From positions 1 to 45,625 of the forward strand of contig JAZSRY010000028.1 in the NCBI GenBank assembly GCA_045538735.1: a stretch of 45,625 bases of DNA, written 5' to 3'. Shown in pieces: positions 23,689 to 32,234 of the stretch. Below the pieces are notes generated by a model. That model was not told the DNA's origin. It saw only the letters and a program-made list of their open reading frames with translations, and did not search any database. The stretch comes from SIG459 sp045538735. Its GTDB lineage: Bacteria; Bacillota; Clostridia; Oscillospirales; Oscillospiraceae. The stretch's first letter is position 1; each line of letters starts with the position of its first letter. Both the position numbers and the translations under genes were made by a program.

Positions 23689-24693
23689 CTACGCAGCTGC
23701 ATCGAGCATTTTTTCAATGAAAATTCCGTAGCCCCTTGTGGGGTCATTTACAAGAACATGGGTAACGGCACCGATGATTTTACCTTTTTGCAAAATGGGG
23801 CTGCCGCTCATGCCCTGAACTATGCCGCCGGTGAGGGAGAGAAGCTCCGGGTCGGTGACGCAGAGCATCATACCCCGTACATCATCGTTTCCCCGGTAGA
23901 CCCTGCAAATTTCCACTGTGTATTCCTTCACCTCGTCACCCCGCACATTGGAAAGAATTGTGGCTTCGCCAAGCACCACCTCAGCGGGGGATGCCACCGC
24001 AATTGCAGCGCCGGCACGGAAGGCGGAAGGGGAGCAGTGACCGAAAATTCCGCAAAGGCTGTTGCTTTCAAGCTCACCTAAAACCCTTGTTTTGTCGATT
24101 TTTCCCCGAAGCTCTCCGGGACTTCCTTCCGCGCCCCGTACAACATCCGTCACCTCGGCGTCCAGTATGCTTCCACTGCCGATGGGCACAAGCTCACCGG
24201 ATTTAAGATCATTAATCCCATGACCGAGAGCGCCGTAGCTTCCGCTGGCCGGGTCATAAAAAGTAACCGTGCCTATTCCGTTAACCCCGTCACGAAGCCA
24301 GAGACCAAGCTGCCAGCTTCCGTCGAGTGTCTGTGCGGGAGTTATGGAAAAACGGATTTCTCTTCCGTTTCGAGTCACTGTAATGCTGACAGGTTTTCCG
24401 TCGAAGTTGGCTGCGGCTGAGAGAAACTCCGCAGCAGTGCCCACCTTTCTGCCGTTTACGGATGTAATAAGGTCTCCTGTGCAAAGCCCCGCACTGCGTG
24501 CGGGGCTTTTTTTGCCCTCGGCGCACTCCACTTCGTTTGTGTCAGCCACCAAAACGCCGTTCATCTGAATCTCAATTCCCACAGTTTCGCCCACGGGCAC
24601 AAGTTCCGAAGCCTCCAGAGCCAATGCCTCTGCCGTCGGAAAAAGCACCGCCGTCAGCAAAAAAGCGGGAAGAATTTTTCTAAGCTTTTTCAT
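23689..24693 (-). CDS. spoIVB: SpoIVB serine peptidase (sporulation signalling)
   Basis: 334 residues (B. subtilis SpoIVB has about 425). N-terminal signal or anchor (1-24), a PDZ domain (about 55-115: SAGLCTGDLITSVNGRKV) and a S55 peptidase domain with H158 (ALGHGI), D281 (VTDPELL) and S296 (VQGMSGSP). The Asp-Ser distance of 15 equals that of B. subtilis. SpoIVB is secreted from the forespore and cleaves SpoIVFA to release pro-sigma-K processing. ATG 24693 follows GGGGAGG. In most spore formers it lies directly before spo0A in the same direction; here spo0A is 5 kb away on the other strand. Confidence 0.93.
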   Translation of the reverse strand: MKKLRKILPAFLLTAVLFPTAEALALEASELVPVGETVGIEIQMNGVLVADTNEVECAEGKKSPARSAGLCTGDLITSVNGRKVGTAAEFLSAAANFDGKPVSITVTRNGREIRFSITPAQTLDGSWQLGLWLRDGVNGIGTVTFYDPASGSYGALGHGINDLKSGELVPIGSGSILDAEVTDVVRGAEGSPGELRGKIDKTRVLGELESNSLCGIFGHCSPSAFRAGAAIAVASPAEVVLGEATILSNVRGDEVKEYTVEICRVYRGNDDVRGMMLCVTDPELLSLTGGIVQGMSGSPILQKGKIIGAVTHVLVNDPTRGYGIFIEKMLDAAA

Positions 24694-24768
24694 AATCTTT
24701 ATCCTCCCCTGATAGAGCCTGAAAAAATTCGGGCTAAATTCATTATGGCTTGCACGGGCGAAAAAACA

Positions 24769-24803
24769 CTCAGCAAATCTTTGCTTTGCTGAGATAATTT
24801 TTT
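24769..24803. other. Hairpin with T tract between divergent genes
   Basis: CTCAGCAAA (24769-24777) pairs with TTTGCTGAG (24785-24793). A T run follows on the plus strand (24798-24803), and the minus strand has one shortly after the stem too. It lies between the divergent spoIVB and M14 peptidase genes, an odd place for a terminator; it may insulate the two promoters. Confidence 0.5.
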
Positions 24804-24853
24804 CAAATTGAAAATATAAATTTAATATTGAATATTTGAGGGGAGCGCAAGCA

Positions 24854-26146
24854 ATGATGAAAGTGCTTAGACTGGGGGATATAGGGCCGCAGATCCAGCT
24901 GCTGCAGCTGGCTTTGAGAAGAGCGGGAACATTTTCGGGGAATACAACGGGAACATTCGGACAGCAGACCAAAAATGCTCTTATAGCTTTTCAGCGCCGC
25001 AACAGCCTTGCGGCCGATGGAATAGCGGGAGATAGAACCCACAGAGCCCTTGAACCCTATTACACGGGCAACGCAAGATATACCGTGCAGCCCGGAGACA
25101 GCTTCTACCGCATAGCAATGAGATACGGCAGCAGCGTTCAGGCAATAACAACAGCCAATCCGACAGTTTCGGCAACGGGTCTCAGACCGGGTCAGGTGCT
25201 TACCGTACCCTTGAATTTTTCCGTAGTGCCAACATCTATAGATTATTGCAGCGAAACGGTAAATTTTGCCTGCCGCGGTCTTGCGGCGCGCTATCCTTTT
25301 ATAACATTGGGGGAGATAGGACGCAGCGTTATGGGGAAAAGTCTCTGGAGTCTCACTCTCGGGAGCGGGGATAACAAAGTTCTTTATAATGCCGCCCACC
25401 ATGCCAACGAATGGATAACAGTGCCGGTTCTGCTGCGTTTTTGCGAAGAGCTTGCCCTCTCCTTCGCCCGCAATGGGGAGCTTTACGGCGAGAGCGCAAG
25501 AGAGCTTTTGTCCCGCAGTACCCTGCGTATAATTCCCGCTCTTGATATTGACGCCATTGATCTTGTAAGCGGCGATCTGAAAAGCGGACCATACTATGAG
25601 GGAGCAGCGGATATAGCTGCGAATTACTCCAATATAAGTTTTCCCGGCGGATGGAAGGCGAATATCGAAGGGGTTGACCTGAACCTTCAGTATCCTGCCG
25701 GTTGGGAGCAGGCCAGGGAAATAAAGTATTCCCAAGGCTTCACCTCTCCCGCGCCAAGGGATTTTGTGGGCCGCGCGCCTCTCGCAGCCCCCGAATCCAG
25801 AGCAATGTATGATTTGACCCTCGCCTATGACCCCTCGCTGACGCTTTCCTACCACAGTCAGGGAGAGGTTATCTACTGGAAGTATCTGGACTATGAGCCG
25901 GCGGGGAGCAGAGCCATTGCGGAAGAGCTTGGGGACGCAAGCGGATATTTTGTTGAGGAGACTCCCTATGCCTCGGGCTTTGCAGGCTATAAGGACTGGT
26001 TTATTCAAAATTTCAACAGACCCGGCTACACTATAGAGGTGGGCCTGGGTACTAATCCCTTGCCCATTTCCGATTTTGAAAGAATTTATAAAGATAATCT
26101 CGGGATTCTTGTTCTGGGAATGAGCCTTTCCGCCAGCATTCTATGA
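24854..26146 (+). CDS. M14 zinc carboxypeptidase with PG-binding and LysM domains
   Basis: 430 residues. Peptidoglycan-binding domain 1 (about 8-67: GDIGPQIQLLQLALRRAG ... AFQRRNSLAADGIAG), LysM (about 76-119: YTVQPGDSFYRIAMRYGS), then an M14 domain with the zinc site H183-x-x-E186 in AHHANEW, a later SYHSQGE His and the YTIEVGLG Glu as likely base. This layout is that of gamma-D-glutamyl-meso-diaminopimelate peptidases (YqgT/endopeptidase I type) that trim cell-wall or spore-cortex peptides. There is no signal peptide, as is common in sporulation-associated members. ATG 24854 follows GAGGGGAG; a TTG at 24836 is unlikely. Its position beside spoIVB suits a sporulation role. Confidence 0.88.
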   Translation: MMKVLRLGDIGPQIQLLQLALRRAGTFSGNTTGTFGQQTKNALIAFQRRNSLAADGIAGDRTHRALEPYYTGNARYTVQPGDSFYRIAMRYGSSVQAITTANPTVSATGLRPGQVLTVPLNFSVVPTSIDYCSETVNFACRGLAARYPFITLGEIGRSVMGKSLWSLTLGSGDNKVLYNAAHHANEWITVPVLLRFCEELALSFARNGELYGESARELLSRSTLRIIPALDIDAIDLVSGDLKSGPYYEGAADIAANYSNISFPGGWKANIEGVDLNLQYPAGWEQAREIKYSQGFTSPAPRDFVGRAPLAAPESRAMYDLTLAYDPSLTLSYHSQGEVIYWKYLDYEPAGSRAIAEELGDASGYFVEETPYASGFAGYKDWFIQNFNRPGYTIEVGLGTNPLPISDFERIYKDNLGILVLGMSLSASIL

Positions 26147-26302
26147 AATGCTCTCCCGCATGATTCAAGGCGAAAAAGCTTTCTCTTGTGTATTTTGTGC
26201 AAAAATCAGCGATTTAATTGATAAAAGTAACGAAATGTCAATGATTTAACACAATAAATCAATAAACTTGCAATATTTTTTATTAAACTTTCATTTTTAG
26301 GC

Positions 26303-26331
26303 TTGCAATTCCTTCGGCGAGGGTATATAAT
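26303..26331 (+). promoter_or_regulatory. Sigma-A promoter of the TAXI-TRAP operon
   Basis: TTGCAA (26303-26308), 17 bases, TATAAT (26326-26331), giving a leader of about 60 bases. The upstream stretch 26147-26300 is AT-rich and shows no gene or clear riboswitch. Confidence 0.85.
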
Positions 26332-26401
26332 TCGGCTATAATGAATTTTTGAAAATTAAAACTTTCATTTTCTGCAAAAAACTTCTGAGGAGGAAACAAA
26401 A

Positions 26402-27358
26402 ATGAAAAAGATTATTGCTCTTGCACTGGTACTTTGCTTTGCTCTTGGCCTCTGCGCATGCGGCAGCGGCACCACTGAACTGACCTTCACCACAGGCGGC
26501 ACTTCCGGCACCTATTACGGATATGGCAGCGCCATTGCTCAGTATATAACCAACAACACCGATGTTGCAGTCACCGCTGTTGCAGGCAACGGCTCCAAGG
26601 CAAACCTTGAGCTTATGGATGTGGGCGATGCCCAGCTTGGCTTCGTTCAGAATGACGTTGCATCCTATGCATACTACGGCACCAACATTTTTGCTGAGTC
26701 CAGCCCCATCACCTGCTTCCGTGCAGTTGCCGCTCTCTACACCGAGACTGTTCAGATCGTAACCTGCGATCCCACAATCAAGACCGTTGCCGATCTGGCA
26801 GGCAAGAAGGTTTCCATCGGTGACGTCGGCTCCGGCGTTTACTTCAATGCAATCGACGTTCTCGGCGCTTATAACCTCACCGAGGCCGACATTGATCCCC
26901 AGTACCTGAGCTTTGCCGACTCTGCAGACGCTCTGAAGGACAAGAAAATTGACGCTGCTTTCATCGTTGCAGGCGAGCCCACCACCGCTGTCACCGAGCT
27001 TTGCGCTACCACTGATGCATATCTTGTTGAGCTTGATGACGCTCACATTGCAAAGCTGATGGAAACCAGCGCCCTCTATGCCAAGTACACCATTCCTGCA
27101 GGCACCTATAAGGGAATTGACAAGGATACCCTCACCGTCGGTGTAAAGGCTACCATCGTTGCCAATGCCGATGTTTCCGAAGATGTTGTTTACGAAATCG
27201 TATCCACCATTTTTGAGAACAAGGATGCCATTACCGCCGCCTATGCAAAGGGCGCAGTTCTTGATATTGACTTCGCTTCCGTCTGCGGCGTTCCCTACCA
27301 CAGCGGCGCTGCCAAGTACTTCGCAGAGAAGGGCATCACCGTAGAGACTGTTGACTGA
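26402..27358 (+). CDS. TAXI-family TRAP transporter solute-binding lipoprotein
   Basis: 318 residues. Lipoprotein signal with lipobox GLCAC (Cys20), then the TAXI start LTFTTGGTSGTYYGYGSAIAQYI and the characteristic ELMDVGDAQLGFVQNDVA. It binds an organic acid or amino acid outside the membrane for the fused permease encoded next. GAGGAGG lies eight bases before the ATG. The gap to the permease gene is 116 bases. The substrate cannot be read from sequence; glutamate and 2-oxoacids are known for the family. Confidence 0.93.
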   Translation: MKKIIALALVLCFALGLCACGSGTTELTFTTGGTSGTYYGYGSAIAQYITNNTDVAVTAVAGNGSKANLELMDVGDAQLGFVQNDVASYAYYGTNIFAESSPITCFRAVAALYTETVQIVTCDPTIKTVADLAGKKVSIGDVGSGVYFNAIDVLGAYNLTEADIDPQYLSFADSADALKDKKIDAAFIVAGEPTTAVTELCATTDAYLVELDDAHIAKLMETSALYAKYTIPAGTYKGIDKDTLTVGVKATIVANADVSEDVVYEIVSTIFENKDAITAAYAKGAVLDIDFASVCGVPYHSGAAKYFAEKGITVETVD

Positions 27359-27474
27359 TAAATTCCACCGCTAAAGAACATATATCGGCTGCGGCGCTGA
27401 AAATGCGCCGCAGCCCGTATCATTTTTCCGTATTTCGTAAAGAAAGCGTTAATCTCAGCAAAGGAGGCCCGAAT

Positions 27475-29454
27475 ATGGCTTTTTCCAAAAAGAAGCAGAA
27501 TGAGGACCGTAAAGAACACACCGCTCCCGCCGGCACCGATGTTGATGTGAGCGAGGTTATGCGAAAATATGACCGAGAAAGCAACACCCGTATATGGGAA
27601 GGCGCCCCTAAAATCGCCATTCGCTGCATTCTCGCCCTATTTTCCGTATTTTGCATCTATGTAACCCTCTTTGGCAATATGCTTGAGCAGGCTCGTCTCA
27701 GCAGCTTTGTAGGCCTCATCATCGTGATGGGCTATCTGAATTATCCTGCCAGCAAGAAGCATGTCCGCGTAAACAGCATGCCCTGGTATGACTGGATAAT
27801 AATGATTCTCGGCGCAGGCGCATTTTTCTATTATTCCTTCAACGCAATGACCATAGTCAAGCTCAGCTACGGCGGAATTGCAAAGAGCCCTCTGCTCATT
27901 ATTCTTGCCATTATTGGCATTATTGCCCTCGTGGAGCTTTGCCGCCGCTGCGTCGGTATCCCCATCCTCTGCGTTGCAGCCTTCTTCGTGCTTTACGCTT
28001 TCATCGGAAAGGGACTCAGCCTCAAGCGCGTAAGCTATGAGCTTTTTTACAGCGCCAACGGCATTCTCACCACCCCCATCAATGTATGCAGTAAATACAT
28101 AGTTGTGTTTATAATTTTCGGCGCCTTCCTTGAGAGAACAGGAATTGCCGAATATTTCATAAATCTTGCCAACAAGCTCTTCGGAAGCGCAGCGGGCGGT
28201 CCTGCAAAGGTCGCTGTTGTTTCCTCCGCCCTTTGCGGAATGGTCAGCGGCTCCTCTGTCGGCAACACCGTTACCACCGGATCCATCACCATCCCCATGA
28301 TGAAGGATAACGGCTATAAGCCTGAATTCGCAGGTGCTGTTGAAGCGGCAGCTTCCACAGGTGGACAGATAATGCCGCCTATTATGGGCGCTGCGGCCTT
28401 CCTTATGTCGGACTATGTGGGAATCCCTTATTCCAATATTATTGTTAAGGCAATCCTCCCCGCAATACTCTACTTCCTCGGTATATTCATCGCCGTCCAC
28501 CTTGAAGCCAAGAAGCTTGGTCTCAAAGGTGTTTCCAAGGACTACCTCCCCAAAATGGCAGCTCTGATAAAGCGCAGCTATCTCCTTATCCCCCTGATTC
28601 TCCTTGTCTGGCTGGTCAGCAGCGGCGCACGCACCATGGCCTTCTCTGCAGCTGTTTCCATCCTTGCTGCAATTGCTGTCTGCTTCATCGCAAAGGAAAA
28701 CAGAAGAGGCGGCAGAGGCGTTGTTGAGACTCTGGGACGCTTTGTAGAAGCCCTTGAGGCGGGCGCAAAAAGCTCCATTTCTGTCGGAGTTGCCTGCGGC
28801 GTTGCAGGTATCATCACCGGCTGTATTACCGTCACCGGTCTTGCCTCCGTTATCATCAATGCTATCGTACAGATGGCAGCGGGCAAGCCCTTCATTGCAC
28901 TGTTTTTCACCATGCTTTGCTGCATAGTCCTCGGCATGGGTGTTCCCACCACCGCCAACTACTGCATCATGGCTTCCACCTGCGCCCCTATCCTCACTAC
29001 TGTGGGTATTGACCCCATCGCGGCTCACTTCTTTGTCTTCTACTTCGGCATAGTTGCCGATATAACTCCTCCCGTTGCTCTTGCCGCATATGCGGGCAGT
29101 GCTATCGCAAAGGCCAATCCTATGAAGACGGGCGTGAATGCAACCCGCCTTGCAATAGCGGCCTTCATCGTGCCCTATGTATTCGCGATGAACCCAGCAA
29201 TGCTGTTTATCGATACCGGTGTCTGGGAGGTTATCCAGATAACCGTCACCGCAATTGTCGGTATATTCGGTGTTGCAGCCGGCCTCAGCGGTTATCTTGC
29301 AAAGCCCCTTCACTGGGCGCTTCGCATCGTTGTGATTGCAGGCGGTCTGCTGCTTATTATCCCCGGCGGTGTCACTGACATAATTGGACTTGTTATCATA
29401 GTCCTTGTGTTCCTTTTCCAGAACTTCGTTGTGAAGAAAAAGCTTGCCGTATAA
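27475..29454 (+). CDS. TRAP transporter fused 4TM/12TM permease (TAXI type)
   Basis: 659 residues with about 16-18 membrane helices. The N-terminal part (about 40-170) corresponds to the small DctQ-like subunit, the rest to DctM, with GMVSGSSVGNTVTTGSITIPMMKDNGYKPEFAGAVEAAASTGGQ (in parts) and GMGVPTTANYC as typical DctM signatures. Uptake is sodium- or proton-driven in this family. ATG 27475 follows AAAGGAGG. It closes with a strong terminator, so binding protein plus permease form the whole operon. Confidence 0.93.
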   Translation: MAFSKKKQNEDRKEHTAPAGTDVDVSEVMRKYDRESNTRIWEGAPKIAIRCILALFSVFCIYVTLFGNMLEQARLSSFVGLIIVMGYLNYPASKKHVRVNSMPWYDWIIMILGAGAFFYYSFNAMTIVKLSYGGIAKSPLLIILAIIGIIALVELCRRCVGIPILCVAAFFVLYAFIGKGLSLKRVSYELFYSANGILTTPINVCSKYIVVFIIFGAFLERTGIAEYFINLANKLFGSAAGGPAKVAVVSSALCGMVSGSSVGNTVTTGSITIPMMKDNGYKPEFAGAVEAAASTGGQIMPPIMGAAAFLMSDYVGIPYSNIIVKAILPAILYFLGIFIAVHLEAKKLGLKGVSKDYLPKMAALIKRSYLLIPLILLVWLVSSGARTMAFSAAVSILAAIAVCFIAKENRRGGRGVVETLGRFVEALEAGAKSSISVGVACGVAGIITGCITVTGLASVIINAIVQMAAGKPFIALFFTMLCCIVLGMGVPTTANYCIMASTCAPILTTVGIDPIAAHFFVFYFGIVADITPPVALAAYAGSAIAKANPMKTGVNATRLAIAAFIVPYVFAMNPAMLFIDTGVWEVIQITVTAIVGIFGVAAGLSGYLAKPLHWALRIVVIAGGLLLIIPGGVTDIIGLVIIVLVFLFQNFVVKKKLAV

Positions 29455-29468
29455 ACTTTCATAAAAAT

Positions 29469-29507
29469 AAAAGCCCTGCCGTTTCAAAGGAAGCGGCAGG
29501 GCTTTTT
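29469..29507 (+). terminator. Terminator of the TAXI-TRAP operon
   Basis: AAAAGCCCTGCCG (29469-29481) pairs with CGGCAGGGCTTTT (29494-29506), followed by T. Thirteen base pairs, 12-base loop. Confidence 0.95.
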
Positions 29508-29519
29508 GCTGAAAAATAT

Positions 29520-29691
29520 TTCGACCGCTATCGACAAGTTTAGTGCAAAATAGGACGCATTAGAAAGAAAGAGGAGGAAATATGTAGAAAAACAGGGAAG
29601 AAAATAATATTTTATGTCGAATTATGTAAACAAAAAGTGGGCTCTATAAGAGGGCGGATTTATTGCAAAAATGAGGTATATGTGGTAAATT
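29520..29691 (+). promoter_or_regulatory. spo0A control region: 0A-box-like sites and promoter
   Basis: TGTCGAA (29615-29621) matches the 0A-box core; an inverted TTGTCGAT lies at 29530-29537 and a weaker inverted GGTCGAA at about 29520-29526. A sigma-A-like promoter follows: TTGCAA (29663-29668), 17 bases, TAAATT (29686-29691), 76 bases before the start codon. This fits autoregulation of spo0A by phosphorylated Spo0A. A sigma-H promoter was looked for but not established. Confidence 0.55.
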
Positions 29692-29767
29692 ATTCTTAAA
29701 TCAACGGTGTTTCCACGAAAAACAAAAGGTGAAGCCGTGAGTTCAATTACTATCTGGAGGAAACATT

Positions 29768-30553
29768 ATGGAAACTAAGATACGGGTTATGTTAGCCGAT
29801 AGCGGAGAAGATTTCAGACGCTTATTGGCAGATACCCTTGGTCGGGAGAGCGATATAGAGGTAGTGGCTGCGGCGGGAGACGGAATAGAGGCAGTCAGTC
29901 TTGCGGCAAGCTTGAAGCCGGATGTTCTGCTTCTTGATCTTGTGCTGCCGAAGGTGGACGGATTTGGAGTAATGCAGCGTTTGGCAGAGCTGGGAGCTGA
30001 TACCGTTGTTATGGTGGTGTCCGCCTTTTATAACGAGACTATGGTGGCAAGATGCGCGGAAGAGGGGGCATACTACTTTGTTCCGAAGCCTTGCGACATT
30101 GGCGAGCTAACCCGCCATATTCGGGAGGCTGTGTCGCCAAGAGGGAGAATAATGCCTCTTGCTATGCCTGCTGCGGACAGCAAATCTTCCGAAAGCAGTC
30201 TGGAAGCCACGGTAACGGAGATTATTCACGAGATAGGCGTGCCTGCCCATATAAAGGGCTATCAGTATCTCCGCGAGGCGATTATCATAACAATTAATGA
30301 TATGGATGTGATAAACGCGGTTACAAAAGTGCTTTATCCCACCGTGGCGAAGAAATATGCCACAACACCCTCCCGTGTGGAGCGAGCCATCCGCCACGCA
30401 ATAGAGGTTGCATGGGACAGAGGAGACCTTGAAACCCTCCAGCGCTTTTTTGGCTACACTGTCAGCAATATTAAAGGAAAACCCACCAACAGCGAGTTTA
30501 TCGCAATGATAGCCGACCGACTTTGCCTTGATATGAGACGTAAAGCAAGATGA
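29768..30553 (+). CDS. spo0A: Sporulation master regulator Spo0A
   Basis: 261 residues. Receiver domain (1-120) with phospho-acceptor D57 (LLLDLVLPKVDG) and the VPKP lysine; the C-terminal DNA-binding domain is highly conserved: VPAHIKGYQYLREAI, DVINAVTKVLYPTVAKKY, TPSRVERAIRHAIEVAW, FGYTVSNIKGKPTNSEFIAMIAD. The acidic pocket is altered: where B. subtilis has D10-D11 this protein has D11-S12, so one of the two magnesium-binding acids is Ser. GGAGG precedes the ATG. It is a single-gene unit with 0A-box-like sites upstream. Confidence 0.97.
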   Translation: METKIRVMLADSGEDFRRLLADTLGRESDIEVVAAAGDGIEAVSLAASLKPDVLLLDLVLPKVDGFGVMQRLAELGADTVVMVVSAFYNETMVARCAEEGAYYFVPKPCDIGELTRHIREAVSPRGRIMPLAMPAADSKSSESSLEATVTEIIHEIGVPAHIKGYQYLREAIIITINDMDVINAVTKVLYPTVAKKYATTPSRVERAIRHAIEVAWDRGDLETLQRFFGYTVSNIKGKPTNSEFIAMIADRLCLDMRRKAR

Positions 30554-30557
30554 AAAC

Positions 30558-30589
30558 AAGCCCCGCCAATGATGCGGGGCTTTTTTTTA
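30558..30589 (+). terminator. Terminator of spo0A
   Basis: AGCCCCGC (30559-30566) pairs with GCGGGGCT (30574-30581), followed by a run of eight T residues. Confidence 0.95.
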
Positions 30590-30621
30590 TTGCAGGAATA
30601 ACTCTGTCAAACTGCCTTCTC

Positions 30622-30650
30622 TTGCATAATAAGGCAAAGTATGCTATCAT
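30622..30650 (+). promoter_or_regulatory. Promoter of the polytopic membrane protein gene
   Basis: TTGCAT (30622-30627), 17 bases, TATCAT (30645-30650). It lies 36 bases before ATG 30687. Confidence 0.65.
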
Positions 30651-30686
30651 TTTCAGCATATTATGACTGATGAGACGAGGAAGACT

Positions 30687-32150
30687 ATGGAGACCAAAAC
30701 TCTTAAAAGAGATTTAATTACATTGCTTATTCTCGGCATATTTTTCATTGCGGCAATGTTCGTTTTTTCCTGCTATACAAGTCCCCTTTATCCCAACTAT
30801 TTCGGCTGGGACTCTGCAATCTTTTCCCTTCTTGGAAAAGGTATGCTTGAGGGCAAGGAACTGTATACCCAGCTTTTTGACCATAAAGGCCCCGTTATTT
30901 TTGCTATAAACGCCTTGGGTCACGCCATTGGCGGACGCGGCGGAATATTTTTCCTTCAGTGCGTTTCCGGCCTGATAACCCTTTGCTTCCTGTATTTTAC
31001 CGGGAAAATACTTCGTCCCAAAGGCAATTATAAGTGGGCAATAGAGGCTGTTTTCCTGCTTATCTGTGCGGCAAGTGTGCTGTTTTACACTATGGAAAGC
31101 GGAAATCTTACGGAGGAATATTCTCTTCCCTTCATTTCCTGCGCCTGCTATTTCTTTGCTAAATATGCCATAAGGGCAAAGGAAGATCCCAGACATCCCA
31201 AAGCATGGGCTGTGGTTTACGGCGCCGTTTTTGCAGTACTGTCCCTGCTTCGTCTGAATAATGCCATTACCGTCATGGCGGGTGTCTTCGCCATATTGGT
31301 TTACCTGATTTACAGAAAGCAGTATATCAACCTGCTCTGGAATCTGCTTTTCGGCCTCATAGGCATTTTAATAGTCTACATCCCAACCTTTACATACTTC
31401 TATCTCCATTCTTCATTGAATGAGATGATTTACGCAACCTTTATCCATAATTTCATAATCGCCGGCAATACGGGACATGAAAACGTGCTGCAGAGCCCCA
31501 AGGCCTTTGTGATTTTGTATCACCCCATGTTGATTTCTTTCCTGCTTATCGGCCTTAAGGTCATAAGAGAGAGGAAATTTGAATGTGCCGACGGAATACT
31601 GCTGTTCATACTGGTGATGAACACTCTGAATCTTTGGGTTGCAAACCGCTTCCTCCATTATTTCGAGATTTTTGTCCCCGTCTATTATGTGATTCTCAGC
31701 CGCTATATCTCCTTTAAGCCCCGCAACATTGTTATGTGGCTTACTCTGCTTTTTGCCCTCTACTATTTCAACTCCACCGCCCAGCGCACACTGACCAATT
31801 ACGAAGAGGTGCATGTGCAGGGCAACTCCAGATATAGCTGCGTTGCTGAGGATATGGCAAAAATTCCTGAAAATGAGCGCGACAGCGTAATTGGCTTTGA
31901 AATAATGGCAATGGATTATCTGGCGGGTGACATTGTTCCTTGCTATAAGTACTATACCCTCCAGTCCACATGGGCAATTACAACTCCCCAAATCCTTCCC
32001 GACTTCATGAGCTTTGTGGAGAACGAGGAGCCGCTGTGGGTGCTCACTGCGGTTGAGGAAACGGGAACAGAGCTGGACGGTATTTTGCAGGATAAATATA
32101 CTCTGCAGTTCGAAAATCCCTATGTGTATTTCTACAGACTGGCCGATTGA
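30687..32150 (+). CDS. Polytopic membrane protein, GT39/PMT-like glycosyltransferase
   Basis: 487 residues with about ten to twelve membrane segments and a C-terminal extracytoplasmic domain of about 100 residues. After the first segment comes FGWDSAIFSLLGKGMLEGKELYTQLFDHKGPVIF (in parts): the Asp in the first outer loop and the DHKGP motif are typical of ArnT/PMT-like enzymes that use polyprenyl-phosphate sugars. ATG 30687 has GAGGAA upstream; ATG 30663 has none. It converges with the GT2 gene at 32235, whose product could supply the lipid-linked sugar donor. Confidence 0.75.
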   Translation: METKTLKRDLITLLILGIFFIAAMFVFSCYTSPLYPNYFGWDSAIFSLLGKGMLEGKELYTQLFDHKGPVIFAINALGHAIGGRGGIFFLQCVSGLITLCFLYFTGKILRPKGNYKWAIEAVFLLICAASVLFYTMESGNLTEEYSLPFISCACYFFAKYAIRAKEDPRHPKAWAVVYGAVFAVLSLLRLNNAITVMAGVFAILVYLIYRKQYINLLWNLLFGLIGILIVYIPTFTYFYLHSSLNEMIYATFIHNFIIAGNTGHENVLQSPKAFVILYHPMLISFLLIGLKVIRERKFECADGILLFILVMNTLNLWVANRFLHYFEIFVPVYYVILSRYISFKPRNIVMWLTLLFALYYFNSTAQRTLTNYEEVHVQGNSRYSCVAEDMAKIPENERDSVIGFEIMAMDYLAGDIVPCYKYYTLQSTWAITTPQILPDFMSFVENEEPLWVLTAVEETGTELDGILQDKYTLQFENPYVYFYRLAD

Positions 32151-32200
32151 CGGACAATTTAGGATGTGTAATATGAATCCCGACGGAGTGTTCGGTTAAT

Positions 32201-32232
32201 AAAAAACCTGCAGCGTTTGCTGCAGGTTTTTT
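32201..32232. terminator. Bidirectional terminator between convergent genes
   Basis: AAAAAACCTGCAGC (32201-32214), loop GTTT, GCTGCAGGTTTTTT (32219-32232). Symmetric A and T tracts serve both directions. Confidence 0.95.
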
Positions 32233-32234
32233 CA

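Noticed and set aside
24803..26008. Minus-strand frame opposite the M14 peptidase
   Set aside because: No motif or ribosome site, and it is fully covered by a gene with three recognised domains.
26147..26401. Riboswitch upstream of the TAXI binding protein
   Set aside because: A normal sigma-A promoter leaves a leader of only about 60 bases, with no recognisable aptamer.
27637..29487. Long minus-strand frame opposite the TRAP permease
   Set aside because: Composition artefact; the plus strand encodes a well-matched DctM-type permease with a ribosome site.
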